Below are positions 20,939-31,611 of a DNA stretch of 64,000 bases, piece after piece. The DNA is from Diphasiastrum complanatum (Eukaryota; Streptophyta; Lycopodiopsida; Lycopodiales; Lycopodiaceae). The notes under the pieces are model-generated. The model was not told the DNA's origin. It made no database searches and worked only from the letters and a program-made list of their open reading frames with translations. The position numbers and the translations under genes are program-made. Each line of letters starts with the position of its first letter. Within the stretch, counting starts at the first letter, position 1. Where the stretch lies: assembly GCA_029204225.1 (NCBI GenBank), contig CM055109.1, forward strand, positions 47,176,184 through 47,240,183, given 5' to 3'.

Positions 20939-21817
20939 ATCTCCTTCTTTGGGAGTTTAGTTTCAGCAAGAGAGAAATCTATCAGAGTATAGGAAATCTT
21001 CTTCTGGTTTCCAGCAAAGAGGAAGGGGGATACATCACTGTAGAACCAGCTGTTCATCACTCTTTTTCAAAGGCAATTTCTTGCAAGCTGAGAGGAGATT
21101 AGATTAGTAGAGTACTGCAGGTCCAGCGCTGTAAAATCAGCATCTATTATCATATCTGCAGTAGAAATTCGGGGACTCTGAGCAGGTTTGGGGGCTGGAA
21201 TTGGTTAGCAAGGCCAGCGCAGGACAGGGAGTTCTATTACTGCAGGTCCATCATCGCAAAATCAGGATTAGTTTTGCAAATTGGGATCAAAAATGTAGGA
21301 AGGGGCAGCGCTGGACAGACAGCTATCTTTGGCTAGTTCATCGCTGTTTGTCAGAGGAACTTCAGGGTTTTTTTTCCCTTATCAATCTGTAGGCAGATCA
21401 GATTGTCAGAGAACCTTCAGGGTTGGTACCCTATCAACTTGCAGTCAGATCAGACCCAAATCGGCAGTCAGATCAGTGAGCAGTTGTCTCCACATAAACT
21501 AGAAATCATAATTGGAGTTTGGCTTCAAACCTGAGTTTTTCCTTGGAGCAGCAGGGGCGTTACTCAGACAGTGATGCCAGTCCACTATCAAATCGGATTT
21601 TTCCTTGTAAATTCAAGTTTGAATTTTGATTTTTCCGGACAACAGGTCTGCAAACGGTTTTTTCAGAAGAGCTGAGAGGGCTTTTCTTGATATTTTCTTT
21701 GGAAGTATAGTTCTCAGAAACAGCTAAGTTTCTTTCGCTTCTTTGTACAGTTCTAATTAGTCTTTTTCGACTTTTTTTTGAGAAGAAACGTCAGGTGCTC
21801 TTTTTCTATCTCTGAAA

Positions 21818-22900
21818 ATGACCACTTCTCCGGGACCTGATCAACCCCTAACAAGAGGCATGGATGAATTACCAAGGAGCAGTATCTTCATTTGGTAACA
21901 GAAGTGGATGAATTGAAACTGGCTTTCGCCAATTTCAAATCCAGTATGGATGACTCGTTCGCCGAGCTCAAAAGTTTAATTTTGAACTCCGCAAAAGGAA
22001 GCCTCCCATCCACTTCTCAGCTGTCCCCTTCTCCACTTCCATCAGTTTCGGGTGAGCCTATGCGGTCTCATCCCAGTGTCTTTAAAGACCTAAAGCCTCC
22101 TACTTTTATTGGGGAAGAGAAGGATAGAAACGCAAATATTCTACAAACCTTTCTCGGCAAATGGAAGAACATACATGCTCTTAAACAGACCCCTGACCAT
22201 TTGCAAGCTATTGAGGCCAGTCTCTCCCTAGGACCCATGGCCTGTAAGTGGTGGTTAAACCTCCAGGAGACTGGGCAGACTCCCCGGTCATGAAAAGCTT
22301 TTGAAGAAGCCTTCCTAAGAGAGTTTTTACCAGAAAACGAACTTGATAGAGCCTGGGAAGCCTGGGAGAAAACAATAATGGACAAATATTTAATCCAATA
22401 TATCTCGCGATATCGAGAAGCAATTTTAAAGATAAAAAATATGGATGATTATCAGAAAATCAGAGGATTTGTCCATGGCCTTAAAGATGAATATAAAGTA
22501 GAGGTCCACAGAAACTCGCCCACTACCCTGCTCTCAGATATGCTCAAATCTATGATGATTCAGTGGGTAGGAAAAGGGCTAGACAGCAGCCCCTTTTTGA
22601 GCAGCCTCCTCAGAAAGACTTTCAATTTAAAAAGAAATTTTTAAAACGAAAGAAAGAAGATAAAGCTAAAAGTGAAGCTCCTCAGAAACGCCCATCGCTC
22701 ATACAGCCCTTAAAACCAGAAGCCAAACAAGAACGTTTGTGCTTTGTGTGTATGGGTAAGGGACACACAGTCAGACAGTGTTCCAAGGGGCCATTCACTA
22801 AAAAAGATAAAAACCAAGTTTATCTTGTTCAAACAGTAAGTTTCCCAAGTGACTCGGCAGCTTCCGAGATCAAAGTGTTTCATGAAGACCATGAACACTG
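21818..22900 (+). pseudogene. Gypsy A gag
   Basis: It starts MTTSPGPDQPLTRG at 21818 and shifts frame to VTEVDELKLAFANFKSSMDD, a coiled-coil-like region. Next come FKDLKPPTFIGEEKDRNANI and PMACKWWLNL, the retrotransposon gag core. After a stop at 22291 it continues with FEEAFLREFLPENELDRAWE. The nucleocapsid knuckle is CFVCMGKGHTVRQC, just after a lysine-rich stretch. The stop and at least two frameshifts inactivate it. Confidence 0.83.
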
Positions 22901-23510
22901 TTGCTAGCTACCTCTGCAATGCTAGCGAGACCCTTCAGCTTTGGGCCACATGACCTAGTACGTATGCATGGAAAAGTTGGTAACCAATCAATTAGAGTCA
23001 TGGTTGATGATGGGGCAACCCATATTTTTATCAACTACACCCTAGTTAAAAAACTTAGACTTCCAGAAGTACCTAGTCAGCATAGGTACATAGTTTCATT
23101 AGCTAATGGTGAAGACAAGAAAATTTGGGAAACTATGGTAAGTAACTTAAATCTTGGTATTCAGGGGCATCAAGATGAGATAAACTTTCAGATAATGCAC
23201 TTGGATCGCACAGACATTGTTCTCAGGAGAGATTGGCTCTACAGCTTAGGACCTTCCCTCCACAAAAATTATCAGGAGAACACCCTCAGCTTTCAGCATA
23301 AAGGCCGAGAGATCCAGTTGCATGAGGAGCATGATGTCTCCAACAGCCCTATGGTCTACAGTTCAAAGCTCTGTCAACTAATCGGAGACGACGACCATCA
23401 GGTATTCTTATGTGACTTTCAGTTTATTCTAGAAGTTTCTATTTCCAGTTCTTTACAGCAGAAAATCAGTAAATTAGAAACTTTGTTGTCTAAATTAAAA
23501 AATGTTTTTC
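22901..23510 (+). pseudogene. Gypsy A aspartic protease
   Basis: GKVGNQSIRVMVDDGATHIFI holds the active-site block, but as DDGA rather than the usual DSGA or DTGA. The fold continues with IVSLANGEDKKIW and IMHLDRTDIVLRRDWLYSLG, where GxDWL is expected. It then passes into the spacer [18 protein letters not shown], which normally leads into RT. At that point the strand of the pol sequence switches. Confidence 0.82.
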
Positions 23511-24368
23511 CTGAAGGCTGTTTTGAGAGCATCAAAGCTCTCCTGTTGTGCGAACTCCCAAATGAGCTCCTTTCCCTTCCCCTTAAGAAGATTTGTCATG
23601 GAAACTGCTATCTGAGCATATTCCTTGACAAATCGTCTGTAATATCCCGCCAAACCAAGAAAGATATGAAGTTCTAAAACATTCTGAGGTCTCAGCCAAC
23701 TGAGTATGGCTTTAACCTTACTGGGGTCCATCTTAATCCCATCTGCCGAGATAATGTGACCCAAATAAGCTACTTCTTCAACGAAGAATTCACACTTAGG
23801 TTTTTTTTAGCATAAGGCTTATGCTTTCTAAGCAGTCGAAACACCTTTCTGAGGTGTTTAAGATGCTCTTTCCTCGTTTTACTGTAGACGAGGATGTCAT
23901 CTAAAAATACGACTACAAACTTACCCAAGTATGGTCTGAGGACACTGTTCATCAAGGTCATAAAGGTAGCTGGAGCATTTGTGAGCCCAAAAGGCATCAC
24001 CTTAAACTCATAATGACCATGACGAGTCTAGAAGTTGTTTTCGGGACGTTTTCCGACTTTATACGGACTCGATGATATCCCGATCTTAGGTCTATTTTAC
24101 TGAAAAACTTAGCCCCGTCGAGTTGATCAAACAACTTGTCTGCCCGAGGCATTGGGTATTTATTCTTAATTGTGACTTTATTGAGGGCTCTGTAATCTAC
24201 GCAAAGACGCATAGACCCCTCTTTCTTTTTCACCAAATGGACTGGTGAGGCCCATGGTGAACTACTGGTCCGAATTTGGCCTTTCCCAAGATAATCTGTT
24301 AACTGCCTAGTTATTTCTTCATCCTCTGTTCGGCTGACCCGATACAGAGGTTTAGAAACAGGTGCTAC
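23511..24368 (-). pseudogene. Gypsy A reverse transcriptase, inverted relative to its element
   Basis: On the minus strand the blocks are [39 protein letters not shown] and [19 protein letters not shown]. These are followed by [38 protein letters not shown] (the catalytic FLDD) and [20 protein letters not shown], and it ends SFDALKTAF. Both flanks are the same element on the plus strand: protease spacer VFPEG on the left and [13 protein letters not shown] (start of RNase H) on the right. Two frameshifts are visible, near 24020 and in an A-run near 23808. A local inversion with a small loss explains the arrangement best. Confidence 0.85.
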
Positions 24369-25130
24369 AGCACCAGTTTTAAAGGTCGTCGACCCCAATC
24401 AGCCATTTGTGGTCGAAACATATGCTAACGACTTTGCAATTGGTGCTGTACTAACTCAGAGTGGACGACCAGTTGCGATCGAGAGTAAAAAACTCGAGCC
24501 AGCTCAAACTAGGTACAGCGCCTATGAAAAGGAACTCTTTTCCATAGTTCATGCCCTTAAGACTTGGAGGCATTATTTGTATGGTGCCAACTTTGAGGTC
24601 CTGACAGACCATGAAAGTCTCATATATCTTTGCAATCAGCCTGAGCTCAGAGGTCGGAAAGCTCACTGGGCTGAGTTAATGCAAGAGTTTGATATGTCTC
24701 AGATATAGACGGAGGAAATTCAATACAGTAACAGATGCACTTAGTAAAATGCCTATGATAAACGAGCTGAGTTTTACTCAGATTCGTAGTGAGTTATTCG
24801 AGTCCTTGAGAGGGAAGTGCCAGCATGATGCATTCTTCTCTACTATCTTGAACTCAGTCCAGAGCAGACAGCCACAGACTCTAGAACCAGTTCCCGGGGC
24901 TGGTGCCAGTTCATCCAAGAATACAGCAGCTTCCGTTGAGGATGAGGATGAGGATGAGTCCGAGTATATGTTTGATGACATTGAGGATTCTGAGCCTGTA
25001 TTACCCAAGCAAACCCCAGTGGTTGAGGGTCAGTTGACTCAAGGATTCAAATGGAAACAGTATTCCATTCAGGATGAGTACTTGCTCTATAGAGATAGAG
25101 TATGTGTCCCCAATTCAAAGGTTATAGGCA
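24369..25130 (+). pseudogene. Gypsy A RNase H and connection
   Basis: [13 protein letters not shown], then VVETYANDFAIGAVLTQSG where ETDASDF is expected, so the first catalytic aspartate is replaced by tyrosine. SKKLEPAQTRYSAYEKELFS, TWRHYLYGANFEVLTDHESL and RKAHWAELMQEF follow. The frame shifts into NTVTDALSKMP and an acidic connection (EDEDEDESEYMFDD) before integrase. Confidence 0.82.
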
Positions 25131-26144
25131 GCAGGTCCTATATGAGTGTCATGACAGTCCTAGTGCGGAGCACCCAGGCATTCAGAAGACCTATGAGTTT
25201 CTTCGTAGGCAATTTTTCTGGCCCAATATGAAAAAGGATGTCCAGCAATATGTAACCAGTTGCCAGAAATGTCAAGTAAATAAAGCAGAGCGTTTAAAGG
25301 CAGGAGGGTTGTTACAGCCCTTAGATATACCAGCTGGTAAATGGGAGAGTATCTCCATGGATTTTATAGTAGGCCTGCCTAAAACCCAAAAGGGTAATGA
25401 CGCTATATGGGTCACAGTTGATTGTCTACCAAAATGGCTCACTTTATTCCGACCAAAACAACCGTTAGAGCTCCAGAGTTAGCGAGGTTGTTTGTAGATG
25501 GGCTATTTAAATTGTACGGTATACCCTCCGGCATAGTCAGCGACCGGGACAGTAAGTTTAATGGAAATTTTTTGAGGGCAGTATTCCATCATCTCCATAC
25601 TAAACTTAACATGAGTACCACCGACCATCCACAGACGGCGGACGGTCAGGATCGAGCCAGGCATTATGCAGATCCACACAGACGGGATGTGCAGGGATGT
25701 GCAATTCTCCGCTGGTGAGAAAGTCTACTTGAGAGTCCCAGTTGACTCTAAAACCCTCAAATCAGGAGTGTGTGCTAAGTTGTCTCCTAGGTATTGTGGT
25801 CCTTTTACCATCAGTACGAGACTAGGCAAGGTCACCTATGAACTAGAACTCCCACACAATACTAAGGTTTTTCCAGTCTTTCATGTAAGTCAGTTATGAA
25901 AAGCCTTAGCCAGATCAGATCTCGCAGGGACAATGTTCTAGTTCTCCCATTGGATTCTCAGCAACCTCCACATGAACCAGACGAGATTCTTGATAGTAGA
26001 GAGACGCAAACTCGTCATACTCTATACCGGGAATATCTAGTAAGGTGGAATGATCAGCCTGTTGGGAATGCCACCTGGGAAAGAGGCAGCGTCCTTCGCA
26101 AGATTTTTCCAGACTTTGTCTTAGAGGACCAAGATGGTTCTTAA
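25102..26144 (+). pseudogene. Gypsy A integrase with C-terminal chromodomain
   Basis: The zinc finger reads LYECHDSPSAEHPGIQKTYE..CQKCQVNKAE. The core shows WESISMDFIVGLP (first aspartate) and GIVSDRDSKFNGNFLRAVF (second). The NGQTERxN glutamate block after DHPQTA is deleted. The C-terminal part (KLSPRYCGPFTI, NTKVFPVFHVSQL) is followed by a chromodomain: EILDSRETQTRHTLYREYLV then RWNDQPVGNATWE. Chromodomains steer integration to particular chromatin. Frame shifts near 25220 and 25480 and the core deletion inactivate it. Confidence 0.85.
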
Positions 26145-26155
26145 GGGGGAGAGAG

Positions 26156-26345
26156 TGTTACGAGCACGTAACTCGTGCTGAACCCTAGAGAACATAGGAG
26201 ATCAGATACCACAGTCAAGGTCGCGTCCATCATACACGACCAACAGGACAAGACAGTGTGAGTAGTGTGCCCCGGCACGGTCCATAGCCATGGCGGGCCT
26301 AACACAGCCTAGGGACCTTGTCAGCAGGATAGGGCCCCACGTTGG
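26156..26345 (+). repeat. 3' LTR of Gypsy A, truncated
   Basis: TGTTACGAGCACG.. matches the 5' LTR through GATAGGGCCCCACGTTG. It then changes to unrelated minus-strand Gypsy RT sequence. Confidence 0.88.
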
Positions 26346-27230
26346 TAACACCAAAAGGAAGGACACGAAACTCATACAGACCAAAGTGGGTACGAAAAGT
26401 TGTCTTGTGCTCATCAGGAGGATGCATACGAATCCGGTGATAACCGGAACGGAGGTCAAGTTTAGAAAAGATCTTGGCTTGGCCTAACTGGTCAAACAGG
26501 TCATCCATATGAGGGATAGGGTACTGATTACGGATAGTAAGTTTATTTAAAGCACGATAATCTATACATAGACGTTTAGTACCATCCTTCTTATCAACAA
26601 GTAAAATAGGAGCACCAAAAGGACTATGGCTAGGAACAATAAGGCCTTCACGTAATAAATCAGACACCTGACGCTGGACTTCCTCGCGCTCAACAATAGA
26701 CATAAGAAAAGGAGGACGAGAAGGAGGTGATGCAGAGGAAACAAGGTCTATATGGTGGTTGACATCTCGTAAAGGTGGTAACTGAGTCGGCTCTCTAAAA
26801 ACATGCTCAAATTCACGCAACAGTTCAGAAAATACCTGTGGCAAAGGTGGTGCATCCGCAATAGGCTGAACTGGCTGAACAGAAAGAATAGCCGCACAGT
26901 GGGCCTTCTGGAGGCTCCGTGAACTGCTTCTCGGAAATAAGCTGATAATCCTGCCGAGAATCAATACCGGAAAATATATGCTGAGTATCATCATGAGAAA
27001 ATGTCAATGTCTGCTGCTGGAGGTCTACTGTAACCGCACCAAGGGACGCAAACCAATCAGCACCGAGGATAAGATCGTACCGTGTAAGTGGAATAATATG
27101 AAAATCTGTCTGACCAAGGAAGTCTCCGATCCGATATGAAAGCTGTTGATACATCTGCAACCCAACCAATAGGACCTATGGATCCTCCCCCAAGCTATGC
27201 AGCTGGCAATCATCTGCAACAAAAGCTCCA
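26346..27230 (-). pseudogene. Gypsy B protease-RT fragment
   Basis: On the minus strand the C-terminal half of a protease is legible: TDFHIIPLTRYDLILGADW, with GADWF the second protease motif, and GIDSRQDYQLISEKQF. In another frame the RT start follows: [70 protein letters not shown] and FRVLPFGVTN. It breaks off there, before the catalytic motif, at the truncated 3' LTR of Gypsy A. The protease resembles that of the element at 42.3-43.7 kb. Confidence 0.83.
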
Positions 27231-28690
27231 ATCAACCTAGCGATATCCAAAGCAAAGCACTACACTAGTGACGGAAGGAAGAGATGAGGAGATAAATATA
27301 TTCTCTCCTTGCATGCACTCCACTTGCCACCTCACTGCATGCACAATGACTCATCAGCATGACAACTGTAGTTAACTACCAGTCCATAGGCCCACTCCCT
27401 CATTCTAAGTAGAAGGCCCCCCATTTAGGACATTTCAACCATTTATCGGCCGGCAGGCCTTGCCTCTAGCAAACGGTCATCAACATTGGTCCTTGGCAAG
27501 TTTTAACCACATACAGGGTTAAATTAACCCGTGGTACAATATGGTTAACTGGGTTTAACCAGGGACGTGACAGATATGCCCAAGTGGCCACTCCTTTAAA
27601 CAATGAACTTCAGGAGGCTGATTAGTAGAGAGGGAAACCCTAGTAATCCTATTATTTGGAATAAGCACTTAGATGAAAGCCTTCAAGGACTGAAGCACAA
27701 GATTGCCTCCAAGTTGATGAAACCGGTAGCTAATCCATATGTGGACTAGTTTTGAAGGTTATGAACACTTAACAATCCATCACGGTATGCAATCAAAGCT
27801 ATCAAGAATTAAAGCTATGAATTATTAAGTGCAAACCAACTTTTTAGGCATAAATCTTACTCTTTGGTTCCAAGCCCATGGAAGAGCGATTAACCACAAA
27901 TCACAGTCTAATCTCAACATCGAATCAAGCCATTTTGATGTCTACTACAAGTGTTAAACATTTAGTTAGCACCTTCATAGCTCTTCGGTTAAAAATAAAT
28001 TTCACATCAAGAGAATCGTCACATGCAAACCATGAGATTGGGAGGGACTTTTCAGTGCAAGCCCACAAGAATTTTCCGCCAGTGATTAGCCATTAAGGCT
28101 TGTCATCCATTAGCAATCCCCTATAATTAATCCATTGTGTGTAGAGTAGTGTACACAACAAAATTTACCAATCTTCCATAGAGATCGTGCCTCTTTTTTG
28201 AAAAAAAAACTGCTACAAACACTCTAAAGCTGCCAAAAAAAGTTGTAAATCATGAGGTCAAATCAAACTCATCATCCATGCACAATTTTAAGCAATCAAC
28301 AGTATACAGTCGCCTAATCTTAGCCTTCAATTGTTTCATGTGAGATTTCCAATGATTTTTCACGTAAAACTGTTCATACCCATTAAATTTGAAAGAATTC
28401 TCGACTTATACAGGATATCACAATATGAAACCATTACCAGCAGTATACGAAGAGTATTAATGGGCTTGCATGAGACACATGCAATGAATCCACTCAGACT
28501 ATCAATAATATACAATAGCATGCACGTTCTTTCAATTATACTATCAAAATTTTAGCATGTAAAAATCATCCTCCCATCTCAACAATCTTGTGCATGCACA
28601 CTTGGACGCGACTGTGCTAGTCATGCATAACATCTTCAATGGATCAATTGCAGAAGATAAAAATAAATGAACAAAAAGGGAATGCTTTTA
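27231..28690. other. No gene; possible minus-strand LTR start near 27574
   Basis: On the minus strand TGTCACGTCCC begins near 27574, a common start of plant Gypsy LTRs. The next 350 bp run towards Gypsy B, so it may be that element's upstream LTR or another copy's. No end or primer site was found. 27600-28690 is AT-rich with no recognisable coding. Confidence 0.35.
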
Positions 28691-29400
28691 GCTGATACAG
28701 GTATAATACTTTGCAAGGAACACTCCTTTGTAAAAAACTTCATAATCTCCATCATACTTTCCTAATGCACGAACTCCAATAACTTCCCTTCTAGAGTGAC
28801 CTATGGCTTTGAGTTCATCAAACATAGCACTTGCTCTGATAGTCCTACATCCCTCTAGGATCCAACCTTAGGTAACTCTAAACAAACAACCGTAGACTCA
28901 TTCAAAGACGGCATACGTGAAATACGGGATGCACTTGAGATCCATCCGGGAGTTCCGATTGGTAAGCTAAGGATCCAATCTTTTTCAAGGTCTTAAACGG
29001 TCCTCTATATCTAGGGGACGATTAGTAATGCTAGCCGGTACGCATTACACTTGAATCCATCAAGATTCTCAAAAAATACCCAATCCCCCACTTGGAAGTC
29101 TCTCGGTGATCTTTTCAGACTTGCATAATGTCGGTCCCCATCCTGGGTACCCCAGACATTCTCACGTGCAATCCGTAGCATTTCCTGCATATCATGTAGG
29201 AAATCCGCTACTTTTTGAAACTTGAACGCCCGAGTCTCTACCGCAATGGGTGATATAGGTTTAAAACTATACGTAAGCATGCACGGGCTATAACCGGTAG
29301 CCAAATGCTTACTATAACCCAATCTCCATCAAGGTGATTACCTCTCCGAGGAGGAAATATGAATAGATATCTTAACTGATCTTTTGATCTTGTAGGTAAT
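28690..29400 (-). pseudogene. Gypsy integrase C-terminal fragment
   Basis: The minus-strand frame from 29322 reads GYSKHLATGYSPCMLTYSFK, PISPIAVETRAF and YASLKRSPRDFQVGDWVFFE. This is the end of the integrase core and the GPY-type C-terminal region. Then, in other frames, come LAYQSELPDGSQVHPVFHVC and a short remnant near 28850-28700 (ILEGCRTIRASAMFDELKAI). The latter sits where a chromodomain would be but is too degenerate to call. It is a separate fragment from Gypsy B. Confidence 0.65.
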
Positions 29401-31407
29401 CCTTTTTTTAACCGATCAAGTATAACTAGAATCTGAACTATGTTCGTCAATCATAATTCATCGGATTCTTGTCCTATACTCAATAAAAGAAGGTAACTAC
29501 CAATGATTAGAAGAACTTTAAGTTCAGAGTCATCTTTAGTTTAGCGAATACGGCCGACCAAAAGTGACCAGCAAACTTCGAATTGCGAATGTTCATAATG
29601 CCACTTTGGTCATCCGTAAAGCCAAAACAGATACTCAAATAATTACTTGGTTTTTACCCAAATAAACATAGTCGATTTGGTAAGATGGCCAGTCATTACC
29701 AAAATTCCACTATCTCGTTTATTCATCCGAGGTAATCTACCAATCACAATCCTTTCTTATGGATTAGGTATATCCTAGAATCTGAGTTAAGATTCAACAA
29801 TCCCAACTCTCCAGATTCCCGAAACCATACCATATCATAAGAGTACATCAAGAGAATGCATTACAATTCTTAAAAGACACACGAGTTGTTCCTGAAAGTC
29901 CTTTCCATCTGGAAATTTCAAGACTTTTACAACTCACACACGGTGCCAATATAAGGATTGTAATTTAAAAAATGCCCTTCCTTTAGACATGGCACAAATT
30001 GTCATTCCAAAGTTAGGGTCTCAATCTAGAATACGTCTAGATTTTCCTCTTAAGTTCTAATCTAGAATAACTTAAGATTTACCGGAACCTCATTATGTGA
30101 AGTTCTAGCTTTTTGGCAACCAACAACTATTCAACTCTTCTGAGTCTTCCGGAATAGCATTCTATCAATTCCAAACGGGAAAGGATAAGGCCAAAAAGTC
30201 TCGTGTATTCTATGCACACACATCTTGTAAAACAAATCCAAAATGACTCATAGACGATGTGACTTATAAGCAATACATTTCAACAATAATATCCATAAGT
30301 AAGATTTCTATTGTTGATTTACAGCAACTAACTCAGAAGTAGCGCTCCTGACTCGGCTAGCTGTATCGGATTTAGAAAATAGTTAAATGTTATATCCTCG
30401 GAACTTAAAGTTAGAGTAGTTCTTTCTGAAGCTTTCACTCCGATTTCATGAATCATCATCCAATTGAACATTGTATTGAACCAGATACTCACTAACTATA
30501 CGATTCTACAATCAATTGGTTCTCAAATCAAGTATCCTTCGGGCTCAAAAATGGTCCTCTCTGTCGACTCTTCCAAGAGGTTTCTCCAAAACCAAGACGA
30601 TCCTCTTCATGTAGACATTCTTAGAGTCGGCCTACAAAAATATGGGATGTATCTAAAATCCTTTCAAGATTCAATCATTTTAGGAATTTTGACAATCTGG
30701 AATGCTTGCCGATACGCATTACTTTTACTTATTCTTAGAAGACATTTGAGTCACTGTAAAAGAGTCATTTCCAAAAGGAAAGTTTCAAACATTTAACAAT
30801 CAACTTTCATGTAGCTCCACTTTTCTTCATCGTGCAAGGTAACAAGCAACATTATTTACCATTTCCTATTGAAGAAACGAGTTTCCTACTGGAGAAATGT
30901 GTGCTGACATGTTAGTGGTCTGAAAAATTTACATATATCGAATGAACGGAATTCATAGGTCTAATATTACAATTATTGTTGCTATGGTGCAAACTTTCAT
31001 CACAATGTGATGAGGTGGCACTTATGGTTTTTCATATTCCATTCTTGTTACTCATTTCTTGTTCACAGTGGGTTTGCGTTGCTCGGGTGGAAAATACTTC
31101 CCAACAATATGAAGACAATCGTAACGTACTTACTGGACTATCTAGAAACCAACCATGTTCCAATTGATTGTTGTGATAATGCAAATTTTCACCACAATGA
31201 TGCCATGAGGCAACTAAGCCATTGATTACCATTGTCATTGAGCAGACGGTCCCTTGTTTACTCTATATCACCAAGTAGCAATCCGTCATTTATTCTACAG
31301 TCATAGCATGTTGACCAGCTAAAGATAAAAGTTCTCACATCTAACATTGATTCCTTTACAATAAATAAAAAAGAGCTGAAAATAAAGCATGCATATAATT
31401 GTCTTAC
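29401..31407. other. CBL intron sequence, nothing recognised
   Basis: Both strands were read for transposon and exon motifs. A few short frames appear but none I can assign. It may include very old Gypsy sequence continuing from 29400. Confidence 0.4.
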
Positions 31408-31516
31408 ATTCTATCTTGTCCTCCACGGAAGCATTTGGATGAAATACTGATAAAGCCCTGGCGAATTCTCCAAAATCTAGTACATTGTTGTGCTTGATGT
31501 CAAACAAGTCAAACAC
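31408..31516 (-). CDS. CBL: CBL exon: EF-hand 2
   Basis: This 109-bp exon encodes [18 protein letters not shown] and [18 protein letters not shown] plus one base of the next codon. On the minus strand the borders are GGATGTAG/GTGTTTGAC and AAGATAGAAT/GTAAGA. The loop [12 protein letters not shown] is a canonical EF-hand 2. The single trailing T joins TT of the exon at 13735 to give phenylalanine, so the phase fits. A LINE in the same orientation as the gene ends 95 bp upstream of the acceptor. Confidence 0.95.
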
Positions 31517-31611
31517 CTACATCCACTCCAGATAAAAAAGTAGTCCAACATCATCATGAGCACAAAAGACATCGAATGGTAACATAATACAAGCAAGCCA
31601 AAATCACACAT

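Larger units (their letters stand above)
20571..26345 (+). mobile_element. Gypsy element with chromodomain and an inverted RT segment (A)
   Basis: 5' LTR 20571-20924, primer site, leader, gag, protease, RNase H, integrase and chromodomain all read on the plus strand. The RT (about 23510-24368) reads on the minus strand. The 3' LTR begins at 26156 after the purine tract TTAAGGGGGAGAGAG and is cut at 26345. The chromodomain places it with the chromovirus type of Ty3/Gypsy elements. It has many frame breaks and is inactive. Confidence 0.88.
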
